A DNA stretch of 64,000 bases from NCBI GenBank assembly GCA_963840545.1, contig CAWIZE010000002.1:806001-870000 (forward strand), in the 5' to 3' direction. Position 1 is the first letter of the stretch, and each line of letters begins with the position of its first letter. A program made the translations under genes and the position numbers. The notes under the pieces are model-generated. The model made no database searches. It saw only the letters and a program-made list of their open reading frames with translations, and was not told the origin of the DNA. This document shows positions 8,623-17,175 of this stretch, in pieces. This stretch comes from JAKAWQ01 sp963840545. GTDB taxonomy: Bacteria > Pseudomonadota > Alphaproteobacteria > Acetobacterales > Acetobacteraceae.

Positions 8623-8982
8623 ATGACCCTGCCGCCCCTGGACCAGCAGCGGCTGGACACCTGGCTCTGGTGCGCCCGGCTGGTGAAGAGCCGGGCGCGG
8701 GCCGCGGCGCTGGTGCGCGCAGGGTGGGTCCGGATCAACCGCCGGCCGACCGGGAAGCCGGATGCGCGGGTCCGGCCGGGCGACGTGCTCACGGTGCCGC
8801 TCGGCCACGCGGTCCGGGTGCTGGCGATCCGCGGGCTCGCCCAGCGCCGTGGCCCGGCGGCTTCGGCATGCCTGCTCTACGACGAGGTCACGGACGCGCC
8901 GGCTCTCTTGCAGTGCGGAAATGAAGCCGGCATACAGCCCGGCCGCGACCAGGGCGGCCGGCCGATGGAGACCGAACGATGA
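8623..8982 (+). CDS. S4-domain RNA-binding protein (Hsp15-like)
   Basis: The 119-residue protein opens with a single S4 fold, QQRLDTWLWCARLVKSRARAAALVRAGWVRINRRP, then the GKPDARVRPGDVLTVP strand turn typical of Hsp15/YlmH-type RNA binders. The C-terminal 45 residues are low in structure. Hsp15 homologues bind stalled 50S subunits with nascent tRNA. That role here is inferred from the fold. It starts ten bases after the helicase stop and its own stop overlaps fdxA as ATGA, so the three form one transcript and may act together on RNA under stress. A GTG at 8614 is an alternative start. Confidence 0.88.
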   Translation: MTLPPLDQQRLDTWLWCARLVKSRARAAALVRAGWVRINRRPTGKPDARVRPGDVLTVPLGHAVRVLAIRGLAQRRGPAASACLLYDEVTDAPALLQCGNEAGIQPGRDQGGRPMETER

Positions 8983-9311
8983 CCTATGTGGTCACAGAGA
9001 GCTGTATTCGCTGCAAATACATGGATTGCGTCGAGGTCTGCCCCGTCGATTGCTTCTATGTCGGCGAGAACATGCTGGTGATCCACCCCGACGAATGCAT
9101 CGATTGCGGGGTCTGCGAGCCGGAATGCCCGGTCGAGGCGATCGTGCCGGACAGCGACGATCGCGCGGCCGCCTGGATCGAAAGCAACCGGACCTATGCG
9201 GCGGAGTGGCCGAACATCACCCGCAAGGGGACGCCGCCGGCCGACGCGGACGAGTGGAAGGACAATCCCGACAAGGCGAAGCTCTTCTCGCCCGAGCCCG
9301 GCCAGCCGTAA
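8979..9311 (+). CDS. fdxA: Ferredoxin FdxA (7Fe-8S, FdII type)
   Basis: A 110-residue ferredoxin. The N-terminal half carries CIRCKYMDCVEVCPVDCFY and CIDCGVCEPECPVEA, the cysteine set that binds one 3Fe-4S and one 4Fe-4S cluster in Azotobacter FdI-like proteins. The C-terminal tail (NRTYAAEWPNITRKG) is the usual FdxA extension. It is a cytoplasmic low-potential electron carrier; its partner is unknown. ATGA overlap with the S4 gene shows translational coupling. A GC-rich hairpin follows at 9333-9349. Confidence 0.96.
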   Translation: MTYVVTESCIRCKYMDCVEVCPVDCFYVGENMLVIHPDECIDCGVCEPECPVEAIVPDSDDRAAAWIESNRTYAAEWPNITRKGTPPADADEWKDNPDKAKLFSPEPGQP

Positions 9312-9332
9312 TCGGCTGAATCGATAGCCGCG

Positions 9333-9349
9333 CCCGCGCCCGGCGCGGG
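9333..9349 (+). terminator. GC hairpin after fdxA
   Basis: CCCGCGC (9333-9339) pairs with GCGCGGG (9343-9349) around a three-base loop, 22 bases after the fdxA stop. There is no T-run, so termination here would be partial or factor-dependent. Confidence 0.35.
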
Positions 9350-9394
9350 AATCGCGCGCCGGCAGGCCGGGGGCACATGGCAGAACGCGTCAAT

Positions 9395-9410
9395 CGTGTT
9401 ATATTAAGCG
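9395..9410 (+). promoter_or_regulatory. Possible carD promoter, AT-rich block
   Basis: TATATT at about 9400 is the only TA-rich hexamer between fdxA and carD and stands about 160 bases ahead of the carD start. No matching -35 element is clear, so this is a suggestion only. Confidence 0.2.
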
Positions 9411-9561
9411 GAAACGGGAGCATTTCCGGCACCACGACGAGACGCGGGCAATGCTCCGGGGTTTCCACCATTGGATCCCAGGACGCGGGAGTGCCCGCCG
9501 CGCGCAGGCGCCGGGCGGGAACTCCCGACGATCGGGTATCGATCAAGGAGAGGGGTGCGGA

Positions 9562-10803
9562 GTGCCCAGGAAGGGTTCTGCCCGGTCCGCGACGCCGCGT
9601 CGTCACGCGGCGCCGGCGAGGCCACATCGTCCCACGAGCAAGAGCAGCCGCGTGAAGAACATGAAAAGGGCCGTCGCCAAGCCGGCGGCCGTGAAGCAGG
9701 TCGAGACCAAGCCGAAGGCCAAGCCGCCGGCGATCGCCACGCGCGCCCAGCAAGCGGCGCTCAAGGTGAAGCAGGCATCGGTGAGCGGGGTGCCCAAGCC
9801 GCCGGCGCGGCCGGCTTCGATCAAGGCCGCCCCCCGCCGCACCGGACAGCCCGAGGGAGAGCCCCAGGGCGAGCGCCAAGGGCTCGCCCAGGGGAACGCG
9901 ATCACGGTCGCCGCGCCGGAGACGGAGATCGCCGCTGAGGCCGTCGCCATGACGTCCGTCACGCTCGAGGCGCGGGAAGAAACCGTGCTGCTCGAGGCGC
10001 TGGGGGACGAGGCGGAAGCGCTCGACACGGCGGAGGAAGCCGAAATGAGCGACGATCTCAGCGAGGCATCCGCCGCCCAAGGACTGGCGCCCGGCCGGCC
10101 GGCATCCGGCTTGCCGGCGTCCGGCCGTGGGGCGTCCGGCCGTGGGGCGTCCGGCCGTGGGGCGTCCGGCTTGCCGGCGTCCGGCGCGCTTGCATCCAGC
10201 CCGGGGGCGGCGAACGCCGGCTTGGGGCCCCGGCCCGCGGTCCGTCCCTCCGCCATGCAGCCGGCGCCTCGCCCGCATATGGGGCCGCCGCCGCGGCCGC
10301 CCGCCCCGGCCGAGACCTTCATCGAAGGGGACCACGTCGTCTACCCGACCCACGGCGTGGGCAAGGTCGAGCGCATCGTCACCGAGACGATCGCCGGCTA
10401 CCAGCTCGAGCTGATCCACATCACCTTCGAGGAGAACCGGATGACGCTGCGCGTGCCGGTCGAGAAGGCGCGGAGCGCGGGCCTGCGCAAGCTCGCCAGC
10501 CGCCAGCTCTTCGAGGCGGCGCTGGCGACGCTCAAGGGCCGGGCGCGCATCAAGCGCACCATGTGGTCCCGCCGCGCCCAGGAATACGAGGCCAAGATCA
10601 ACTCCGGCGACCCGCTGGCGATCGCCGAGGTGGTGCGGGACCTGCACCGCAACGCCGGCCAGCCGGACCAGAGCTTTTCCGAGCGCCAGATCTACGAGGC
10701 GGCGATGGACCGCCTGGCCGCCGAGCTCGCCGCGCTCGACGAGACCGACAAGACGACGGCTGTCGACAAGCTCGCGATCTTCCTCCGCACCGCGACCCAC
10801 TGA
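9562..10803 (+). CDS. CarD-family regulator with long low-complexity N-terminus
   Basis: The C-terminal part, from about residue 253 (FIEGDHVVYPTHGVGKVERI), is a CarD domain: a Tudor-like RNA-polymerase-interacting domain plus the helical DNA-binding tail. Proteins of this family bind the RNAP beta subunit and stabilise open complexes at rRNA and other promoters. The first about 250 residues are unusual. They comprise a lysine/arginine/alanine/proline-rich basic stretch, an acidic stretch, and six perfect-length 15-bp units at 10096-10185 encoding RPASG, LPASG, three RGASG and LPASG. The GTG at 9562 is chosen because AAGGAGAGG lies eight bases upstream; an in-frame ATG at 9451 has none. Total 413 residues, against about 160-200 for typical CarD/CdnL. 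Confidence 0.9.
   Translation: MPRKGSARSATPRRHAAPARPHRPTSKSSRVKNMKRAVAKPAAVKQVETKPKAKPPAIATRAQQAALKVKQASVSGVPKPPARPASIKAAPRRTGQPEGEPQGERQGLAQGNAITVAAPETEIAAEAVAMTSVTLEAREETVLLEALGDEAEALDTAEEAEMSDDLSEASAAQGLAPGRPASGLPASGRGASGRGASGRGASGLPASGALASSPGAANAGLGPRPAVRPSAMQPAPRPHMGPPPRPPAPAETFIEGDHVVYPTHGVGKVERIVTETIAGYQLELIHITFEENRMTLRVPVEKARSAGLRKLASRQLFEAALATLKGRARIKRTMWSRRAQEYEAKINSGDPLAIAEVVRDLHRNAGQPDQSFSERQIYEAAMDRLAAELAALDETDKTTAVDKLAIFLRTATH
10096..10185 (+). repeat. In-frame 15-bp tandem repeat inside carD
   Basis: Six consecutive 15-bp units; the central three (10126-10170) are identical. They encode five-residue repeats ending in ASG and are likely to vary in copy number between strains. 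Confidence 0.85.
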
Positions 10804-10835
10804 CGCGCCCGCGAGCGCGGGCGGAGACAGAAGAA

Positions 10836-10865
10836 CGGCCCGGCCGGGAACCCCCGTCCGGGCCG
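10836..10865. terminator. Hairpin between convergent carD and Bax1-I gene
   Basis: CGGCCCGG (10836-10843) pairs with CCGGGCCG (10858-10865). The flanks AGAACGG and CCGTTCT extend the pairing with a small bulge. The position between two convergent genes suggests a shared terminator, though T-runs are weak. Confidence 0.4.
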
Positions 10866-10894
10866 CTTCCGTTCTGTCGTGTCTGTCGTGCGAC

Positions 10895-11659
10895 TTATCG
10901 CGTGTTGCGGTTGCCGAGGAGCTGGAGCAGCAGCATGAAGAGGTTGATGAAGTTGAGGTAGAGGCTGAGCGCGTCATAGACGCTGCGCTTGGCCGCCTGC
11001 TCCGGGCCGGAGGCATAGGCGTACTGCACGTAGTCGGCCTTGATCCGCTGCGTGTCGTAGGCGGTGAGGCCGGTGAAGACGATCACGCCGATGATGCTGA
11101 TCGCGAACTGCAGCGCCGTGCTCTGCATGAACATGTTCACCAGCGCGGCGATGATGATGCCGATCAGCCCCATGAAGAGGAAGCTGCCCATGCGCGAGAG
11201 ATCGGCGCGCGTGGTGTAGCCGTAGAGGCTCACCGCGCCGAAGGTCGCGGCGGTGATGAAGAACACGCGGACGATCGAGTTCGCGGTGTAGATCAGGAAG
11301 ATGTTGGTCAGGCTCAAGCCCATCGCCGCGCAGAAGGCCCAATAGAGGGCCTGCGCGGTGGTGCGCGAGAGCTTGGCCACCCCGAAGCTCATCACCATCA
11401 CGAAGACAAGGGGAAGAAAGATGCTGACGACCGCGAGCCCGGTGGGCTGCAGCGCCCCCGTCGGCGTCGGACGGTAGAAGAGACTGATCAGGCTGGTGTT
11501 GACGATGACGTAGGCGATGATGCCCGTCAGCAGCAGCCCCGAGGCCATCCAGTTGTAGACCCGGAGCATGTACGCCCGCAGGCCGGCATCGACGACGGCC
11601 TGCGTTGCGGCCGAGCCGGATACGCCGGAGTACGACCGATAATCGGGACTCAAGGCCAT
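10895..11659 (-). CDS. Bax inhibitor-1 (YbhL/YccA-like) membrane protein
   Basis: A 254-residue polytopic protein with about seven hydrophobic segments, for example WMASGLLLTGIIAYVIV, GLAVVSIFLPLVFVMVMSFG, FITAATFGAVSLYGY, FAISIIGVIVFTGLTAYDTQRI and LNFINLFMLLLQLLG. The aspartate after the sixth segment (TAYDTQ) is part of the BI-1/TMBIM proton- or calcium-sensing pair. It sits in the inner membrane; the family is linked to ion leak and membrane-protein quality control. The start at 11659 (MALSPDYRSYSG) has GAGGA upstream; the longer open frame to 11851 is not needed. Monocistronic, convergent with carD. Confidence 0.92.
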   Translation of the reverse strand: MALSPDYRSYSGVSGSAATQAVVDAGLRAYMLRVYNWMASGLLLTGIIAYVIVNTSLISLFYRPTPTGALQPTGLAVVSIFLPLVFVMVMSFGVAKLSRTTAQALYWAFCAAMGLSLTNIFLIYTANSIVRVFFITAATFGAVSLYGYTTRADLSRMGSFLFMGLIGIIIAALVNMFMQSTALQFAISIIGVIVFTGLTAYDTQRIKADYVQYAYASGPEQAAKRSVYDALSLYLNFINLFMLLLQLLGNRNTR

Positions 11660-11863
11660 GATATCTGGTTCCTCTCCCAGGCTAATTGCCCGCGGCCCGA
11701 ATTTGGGGGGCGGCAGCAGGCCGTTCAAGCGGGGGCAAATCCCGGCATTCCGGCACGAATGTGCCGCTCCCGACCGACCCCCGCCCGAGGAGACGTAGCA
11801 CAGCGCGGCGCCCGGCAACAGGGAAAGAGGCAGGAGGATGGCGGCGAGCACTCATTGCGCAGC

Positions 11864-14383
11864 CTATTCATTGCGCAGCCAGGGGGCGGCCTTGGCGCGG
11901 AGCGCGGCACCGGTCCCCGCATAGCCCGCCGCCAGCAGCAGGGCGACCGCGCCGAGGACGGTCGCGGCGAGGGGGAGCGGCAGGAACACCCAGCGCCCGT
12001 GCATGAGATAGCGGACCACGCCGAAGCTCGCCCCGGTCGCGACCAGGGCGGCGATCAGCCCGGCCACCGCGCCCTCGGCGCCGAAGCCGACCAGCCAGGC
12101 GGCACGGATCTGGCCGCTGGTGGCGCCGAGGGTCTTGAGGATGACGGCCTGGCGGATGCGCCGCCGACCCTCCGCGGCGACCGCGCCGGCGAGCACGAGC
12201 ACTCCGGCGCCGAGCGCGAGCCCGGCCAGCGCGGCGAGCGAAGCGGCGAGCTGGCCGAAGATTTTTCCGACTGCCGCGATCACGTCGGCGACCGCGATCG
12301 CGCTGACATTGGGAAGCGCGTCCGTCACCGCGCGGAGCACGCCCGCCTGGTCGGCGGGCGCGGCGCGGACCGTCGCGATGTGCGTGTGCGGGGCGCCGGC
12401 CAGAAGCCCGGGACTGGCGATAAGGAAGAAATTGAGGCCGAGCCTCTGCCAGGCGATGTCGCGCAGGCTGGCGACCCGGAAATCGATCGCGCGGCCGAGC
12501 ACGTTGAGGGTGAGCCGGCCGCCGACCGTCACCCCCCAGCCGGCGGCGAGCCTGGCATCGAGCGAAAGGAGCGGCGGGCCCTGATAATCCGCCGGCCACC
12601 AGCGCCCCGCGGTGATCCGGTTCTCCGGCGACGGCCGCGCCGCATAGGTCAGGCCGAGATCCCGGTTCAGGGCCCAGCGCGTCTCGCGGCTCGCCCGCAC
12701 GCGCGCGACGGGGACGCCGTCGATGGCGAGAACCCGGGCGCGCAGCATCGGCACCTCGGACCAGGCCTCGACGCCCGGCAGGCTCCGCATCAGCGCCGCG
12801 AACCGCGCCAGCTCGTTGTTCTGGATGTCGATGAAATAGAAGCTCGGCGCCGTCGCCGGCATTTGCTCGCGCAGCTCGGCGTTGAGGTTGCCCTCGATCA
12901 GCGCGACCGCGCCGAGTGTCGCGAGGCCGAGGCCGACGGAGACCACCATCAATACGGTTGCGGCGCCGGGCCGGTGGAGGTCGGCGAGCCCGAGGCGAAG
13001 CCAGCTCACCCGTGCACGGGGGGCGAGGCGGGCGGCGAGGCCCATCAGCGCGCGGCCGGCGGCGGCGAGGGCTGCCAGGGAAATGGCGGCGGTGGCGGCA
13101 TAGAGGAGGACGAAGCGCTCCGAGCCGGTGGCGGCGATGCCGAGGGCGAGCAGGATCGCCACGAGCGCGATTGTCGCGATCACTGCCATTGGGGATAAAA
13201 CCGGGCGGGACACTGCCACCTGGGAGCGGAACAAAGCGGCCCCACTCACGCGCGCGGCGCCGAGGATCGGCCACAACATGCAGAGCAGCGCCGTGGCGAG
13301 CCCGAATCCCGCCGCAAGCGCCAGCGGCCCCGGATAGATCCCGAGCCGCGACGGCACGGGCAGGTCGGCCCCGAAGACCAGCACCACGGCCCAGGCCAGC
13401 GCGGCCCCGGCGGCCACGCCCACCGCGATCCCGACCAGCGCCAGCGCCAGCACCTGGAGGCCGAGCACGAACCCCATCAGCCGCGCCGAGGCGCCGAGCG
13501 CGCGCAGGACGGCGATGCTCGGCAGCCGCGCCTCCGCCCAGGCGCCGACCCCGCCTGCCACCCCGATGCCGCCGACCAGCAGCGCCGTGAGCGCGACCAG
13601 CGTCATGAAGAGAGAGGCCCGGTCGAGGAAGCGCTGCAACCCGGGTGCTGCCTGCGCGGCATCGCGGACCTGCCACCCGGCGGCGGGGAACGCGCGCGCC
13701 AGGGCGGCGCGGATGGCGGCGACGCTGGTTCCGCCCGGCAGCGCCACCCGGAGCGCGTAGCGGACGAGCGAGCCCGGCACGACCAGCCCCGTGGCCGGCA
13801 GGGCGGCGAGCCCGATGATCACCGGCGGGCCGAGCAGGGCCGGGCTCGCCACCTGGTCGGGCGCCGAGAGGAGAGCGGCGCGGAGGACGAAGCGGGCGCG
13901 GCCGAGCGTCACCGTCTCGCCGACCTTGAGGCCGAGCCGGTCGAGGACCAGCGGCGCGGCGACCAGGCCGTGATCGGTCAGCGCCTGCCGCACCCCAAGA
14001 GCGGGGGAGAGTTGCGCCGCGCCGACCAGCGGCCAGTGCCCGTCCGCCACCTTGAGCGAGACCAGCGCGCGCTTGCCCGAGGGCGCGACGAGCATCGCAT
14101 GCATCAGCACGACCTCGGCGAGCCGCGCGCCGCGGGCGGCGAACCAGGTCTCGAGGGCTGGCGGCACGGGCGTCTCGCCGGTGCTCACCTCGAGATCGCC
14201 GCCCAGCAACGCCCGTCCGGATCGCGCGAGGCCCCGCGTCAGGCTGGCGCGCAGGCTGGCGATGCCGGCGATCGCGGCGACCCCGAGCGCGAGGCAGGCG
14301 AGGGCGACCCAGAGGCCGCGCACTCCGGATCGCAGGCCCCGCCGCGCCAGGCGCACGGCGAGGAAGGGAGGGAGAGAATTCAC
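11864..14383 (-). CDS. ABC transporter permease, FtsX/YbbP type
   Basis: An 839-residue permease with an N-terminal membrane helix (LWVALACLALGVAAIAGIASL), a large periplasmic domain, and two FtsX-type membrane blocks, as in E. coli YbbP. Clear helices include LALVGIAVGVAAGAALAWAVVLVFG and AASLAALAGLALGAGVLVLAGAVAA. The family moves lipophilic substrates or controls envelope processes. It starts at a GTG overlapping the ATPase stop (GTGA), so both are made together. The 3' end carries a short duplication: GGCTGCGCAATGA occurs in the last codons and again straight after the TAG. The opposite gene is TesA-like, as in E. coli tesA-ybbA-ybbP. Confidence 0.92.
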   Translation of the reverse strand: MNSLPPFLAVRLARRGLRSGVRGLWVALACLALGVAAIAGIASLRASLTRGLARSGRALLGGDLEVSTGETPVPPALETWFAARGARLAEVVLMHAMLVAPSGKRALVSLKVADGHWPLVGAAQLSPALGVRQALTDHGLVAAPLVLDRLGLKVGETVTLGRARFVLRAALLSAPDQVASPALLGPPVIIGLAALPATGLVVPGSLVRYALRVALPGGTSVAAIRAALARAFPAAGWQVRDAAQAAPGLQRFLDRASLFMTLVALTALLVGGIGVAGGVGAWAEARLPSIAVLRALGASARLMGFVLGLQVLALALVGIAVGVAAGAALAWAVVLVFGADLPVPSRLGIYPGPLALAAGFGLATALLCMLWPILGAARVSGAALFRSQVAVSRPVLSPMAVIATIALVAILLALGIAATGSERFVLLYAATAAISLAALAAAGRALMGLAARLAPRARVSWLRLGLADLHRPGAATVLMVVSVGLGLATLGAVALIEGNLNAELREQMPATAPSFYFIDIQNNELARFAALMRSLPGVEAWSEVPMLRARVLAIDGVPVARVRASRETRWALNRDLGLTYAARPSPENRITAGRWWPADYQGPPLLSLDARLAAGWGVTVGGRLTLNVLGRAIDFRVASLRDIAWQRLGLNFFLIASPGLLAGAPHTHIATVRAAPADQAGVLRAVTDALPNVSAIAVADVIAAVGKIFGQLAASLAALAGLALGAGVLVLAGAVAAEGRRRIRQAVILKTLGATSGQIRAAWLVGFGAEGAVAGLIAALVATGASFGVVRYLMHGRWVFLPLPLAATVLGAVALLLAAGYAGTGAALRAKAAPWLRNE

Positions 14384-15102
14384 GCGGCGAGCGCGGGGGA
14401 GGCGAGGCGGCCGTCCTCGAGGGCGAGGGTGCGCTGGCAGCGGGAGGCGAGGCTCGGGTCGTGGGTGATGAGGAGGAGGGTGCTGGCGGTTTGAAGGTGG
14501 AGGGCGAAGAGGAGGTCGATGACGGTTTTGCCGGAGGCGCGGTCGAGGTTGCCGGTGGGTTCGTCGGCGATGACGAGGGCCGGGCGGGGGGCAAGCGCCC
14601 GGGCCAGCGCGACGCGCTGCTGCTCGCCCCCGGAGAGGGTGGCGGGGAGCTGGGCGAGACGGTGCGAAAGGCCGACCGCGGCGAGTGCGGCGCGGGCGAG
14701 GGCTTCGGCGTCGCGGCGGCCGGCGAGCTCGAGCGGCACCATCACGTTCTCCAGCGCGGTCATCGCCGGGATCAGGTGGAAGGCCTGGAAGACGATGCCG
14801 ATATGGGTGCGGCGGAAGCGGGCGAGCTGGTCCTCGGTGAGGGCGGCGAGGTCCTGGCCGGCGACGCGGAGGCTGCCGGAGCTCGCGTGCTCGAGGCCGG
14901 CGAGCAGCATCAGGAGGCTCGTCTTGCCCGAGCCCGAGGGGCCGGTGATGGCGATCGCTTCGCCGGCGGAGACGGTGAAGGTGATGTCCGTCAGGATGTT
15001 GACCGGTCCGGCCGGCCCGGGCAGGGTCAGGCAGAGGTCTTGCACCGCGATCAGCGGCTCGCTGGCGGGTATTGGGGCGGGGGATGGGAGAGCGGTGTCC
15101 AT
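14380..15102 (-). CDS. ABC transporter ATP-binding protein, YbbA type
   Basis: A 240-residue ATPase of the LolD/MacB class. Walker A is ITGPSGSGKTS, the Q-loop VFQAFHLIPAMTALENV, the signature LSGGEQQR, Walker B ALVIADEPTGNLD, and the H-loop LLLITHD. It powers the FtsX-type permease coupled to it downstream. Its ATG (15102-15100) shares two bases with the ATG of the esterase gene on the other strand, forming CATG. No good ribosome-binding site is visible for this strand. Confidence 0.94.
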   Translation of the reverse strand: MDTALPSPAPIPASEPLIAVQDLCLTLPGPAGPVNILTDITFTVSAGEAIAITGPSGSGKTSLLMLLAGLEHASSGSLRVAGQDLAALTEDQLARFRRTHIGIVFQAFHLIPAMTALENVMVPLELAGRRDAEALARAALAAVGLSHRLAQLPATLSGGEQQRVALARALAPRPALVIADEPTGNLDRASGKTVIDLLFALHLQTASTLLLITHDPSLASRCQRTLALEDGRLASPALAA

Positions 15103-15748
15103 GCCCGCACGATATGGGTTTCTCTCCGTGCTCGGCGAGGTGCTGCTGGTGCTGGCGATGGTGGTGGGGGCGGCGCGGGCAGAGGCGCCGGTGCGGCTGC
15201 TGGTGCTCGGGGACTCGCTTTCGGCGGGCTATGGGGTGCCGATCCAGGACGGGTTCGAGGCCCGGCTGGCCGCTGCCTCGGCGGCGGCGGGGCATCCCGT
15301 GGAGATCCAGGACGGCGCGGTTTCGGGGGACACGAGCGCGGGCGGGCTGGCGCGGCTTTCGTGGGTGCTGGGCGGCGATCCGCAAGCCGCGATCGTTGAA
15401 TTGGGCGGCAATGACGGGCTGCGCGGGATCGCGCCCGCCGACACCGAGGCCAATCTCCGGGCGATCCTCGATGGGCTGGCGGCGCGGCATATCCCGGTGC
15501 TGTTCGCGGGGATGTACGCCCCGCCCAATCTCGGGCCGCAATACGGAAAAGCGTTCCGCGCGGTGTTCGAGCGGCTGGGGGCGCGGCCGGGGCTGATCTA
15601 TTACCCGTTCTTCCTCGCCGGCGTGGCCACGCACCAGGCGCTCACGCAGCCGGACGGCATCCATCCGAATGCGGCCGGCGTCGGCATCATCGTGGCGCGG
15701 ATCATGCCCGACGTGCTGCGGCTGCTGGCGGAGGCGCCGAAAGGATGA
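15101..15748 (+). CDS. Arylesterase/lysophospholipase, TesA-like (SGNH hydrolase)
   Basis: A 215-residue secreted SGNH hydrolase. A signal peptide ends near ARA-EAP (residues 1-27). Block I is LVLGDSLSAGYG (catalytic Ser), block III ELGGNDGLRG, and block V DGIHPN (Asp/His). It would hydrolyse esters or lysophospholipids in the periplasm. The ATG at 15101 is preceded by GGGAG at usable spacing and overlaps the start of the divergent YbbA-type gene. Tandem with thpR (ATGA overlap). The tesA/ybbA/ybbP grouping is conserved into gammaproteobacteria. Confidence 0.93.
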   Translation: MPARYGFLSVLGEVLLVLAMVVGAARAEAPVRLLVLGDSLSAGYGVPIQDGFEARLAAASAAAGHPVEIQDGAVSGDTSAGGLARLSWVLGGDPQAAIVELGGNDGLRGIAPADTEANLRAILDGLAARHIPVLFAGMYAPPNLGPQYGKAFRAVFERLGARPGLIYYPFFLAGVATHQALTQPDGIHPNAAGVGIIVARIMPDVLRLLAEAPKG

Positions 15749-16278
15749 GGCTCTTCGTCGCCCTCGTGCCGCCGGCGCATGTCAGGGAGCAGATCTCGCT
15801 GCTCGCGGGCGGCGTTCCGGGCGCGCGCTGGGTGCGGCCGGAGAACTATCACCTGACGCTGCGCTTCATCGGCGAGCAGCCGGCGCATCGCGCCGAAGAG
15901 ATCGACGCGGCGCTGCTGGGCTTGCGCGGCCGCGGCTTCATGCTCGCGTTCGCGGGCGTGGGCACGTTCGACAAGGCCGGACGGAGCACGGCGCTGTGGC
16001 TCGGGGTCGAGCGGAACGAGGCGCTGGAGCGGCTGCGGCTGAAGATCGAGACGGCGCTGCAGCGCACCGGGCTCGAGCCGGAGCGGCGGCGCTTCATGCC
16101 GCACGTGACGCTGGCGCGGGTCGACGGTGTCGCCGAGACGCGCCTCGCGAGCTACGTGCAGGCGTACAATCTCTTTCGCGCCGATCCGGTCGAGGTCGGG
16201 CATTTCACGCTGTTCAGCTCCTGGCCCGGCAACGAGCAGCCGGTCTATACGCCGGAGGTGGAGTACGCGCTTGCCTGA
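15745..16278 (+). CDS. thpR: RNA 2',3'-cyclic phosphodiesterase
   Basis: A 177-residue 2H phosphoesterase with both catalytic histidine motifs, HLTL (YHLTLRFIG) and HVTL (PHVTLARV), and N-terminus MRLFVALVPP typical of ThpR/LigT. It opens 2',3'-cyclic phosphates on RNA. It is coupled to the esterase gene through ATGA. The LysR gene follows 12 bases later on the same strand. Confidence 0.94.
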   Translation: MRLFVALVPPAHVREQISLLAGGVPGARWVRPENYHLTLRFIGEQPAHRAEEIDAALLGLRGRGFMLAFAGVGTFDKAGRSTALWLGVERNEALERLRLKIETALQRTGLEPERRRFMPHVTLARVDGVAETRLASYVQAYNLFRADPVEVGHFTLFSSWPGNEQPVYTPEVEYALA

Positions 16279-16290
16279 GCGGCACTTGCG

Positions 16291-17175
16291 ATGCGCTTCG
16301 ATCTGCTGACGCTCGAGCTGTTCGTCGCCGTTTGCGAGGAGCAGAGCATCTCCCGGGCGGCGGGGCGCGCGCACACCGTCGCGTCCGCGGTCAGCAAGCG
16401 CATCTCCGATCTCGAGCATGGGCTCGGAACGCCGCTTTTCTATCGCCAGGCAAGGGGGCTCAGGCCGACGCCGGCGGCCGAGGTGCTGCTGCGCCATGCC
16501 CGCCTCGTCCTCCGCGACCTCGCCGAGATGGAAAGCGAGATCGGCGAGCACGGCAAGGGCCTGCGCGGGCAGGTGCGGATCCGCTCCGGCGTTTCCAGCA
16601 TCATCCAGCACCTGGCTCAGGATCTCGGCGCCTTCCTCGCCCGCTACCCGGGCGTGCGCATCGATCTCGAGGAGGACACCAGCCAGGAGATCGTCGCCGC
16701 GGTCGGCGGGAACGCCGCCGATATCGGCATCTTCGGCAGCAATATCGCGGCACCCGGATTGCAGGTGTTTCCCTACCGCAGCGACCGGCTGGTGGCGCTG
16801 GTGCGCGCCGGCCATAAGCTGGCCAGGCGCAAGGCGATCCGCTTCGCCGATCTGCTGGACTACGACCTCGTCGGGCCCAAGAAAGGCAGCGCGCTCGACG
16901 CGCTGGTCCAGCAGGCGGCGGCGGAGCTCGGGCATCCGCTCAAGCTGCGCCTGCGCGTCAACGGCTTCGAGACGGTCTCGGCGATGGTCGAGGCGGGGCT
17001 CGGCGTCGGGCTGGCGCCGCAGAAGAGCGCCGAGCGCTACGCGGCGGGGCGGGCGGTGCGCGCGATCCGCCTCGATGAGAGCTGGGCCGTGCGGGAATGG
17101 AAATTGTGCGTCCGCGATCTCGCCGCGCTGCCGCCGGCGGCGGCGCGGCTCGTTGCCTATCTGAGCCGGGCATGA
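16291..17175 (+). CDS. LysR-family transcriptional regulator
   Basis: A 294-residue LysR protein. The N-terminal winged helix is TLELFVAVCEEQSISRAAGRAHTVASAVSKRISDLEHGLGTPLF; a periplasmic-binding-like effector domain follows. Position directly ahead of leuC-leuD-leuB-MFS in the same direction suggests it controls that cluster. The effector is unknown. Unlike most LysR genes, it does not diverge from its presumed target. The 130-base gap before leuC contains a small hairpin (TTCGCG/CGCGAA, 17188-17202) that could be an operator or structural element. Confidence 0.9.
   Translation: MRFDLLTLELFVAVCEEQSISRAAGRAHTVASAVSKRISDLEHGLGTPLFYRQARGLRPTPAAEVLLRHARLVLRDLAEMESEIGEHGKGLRGQVRIRSGVSSIIQHLAQDLGAFLARYPGVRIDLEEDTSQEIVAAVGGNAADIGIFGSNIAAPGLQVFPYRSDRLVALVRAGHKLARRKAIRFADLLDYDLVGPKKGSALDALVQQAAAELGHPLKLRLRVNGFETVSAMVEAGLGVGLAPQKSAERYAAGRAVRAIRLDESWAVREWKLCVRDLAALPPAAARLVAYLSRA

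Noticed and set aside
11864..15664. Minus-strand frame of 1266 codons as a single giant protein
   Set aside because: Only the part from GTG 14383 encodes the FtsX-type permease. The upstream part lies antisense to the ABC ATPase frame and the esterase and is Arg/Pro-rich noise.
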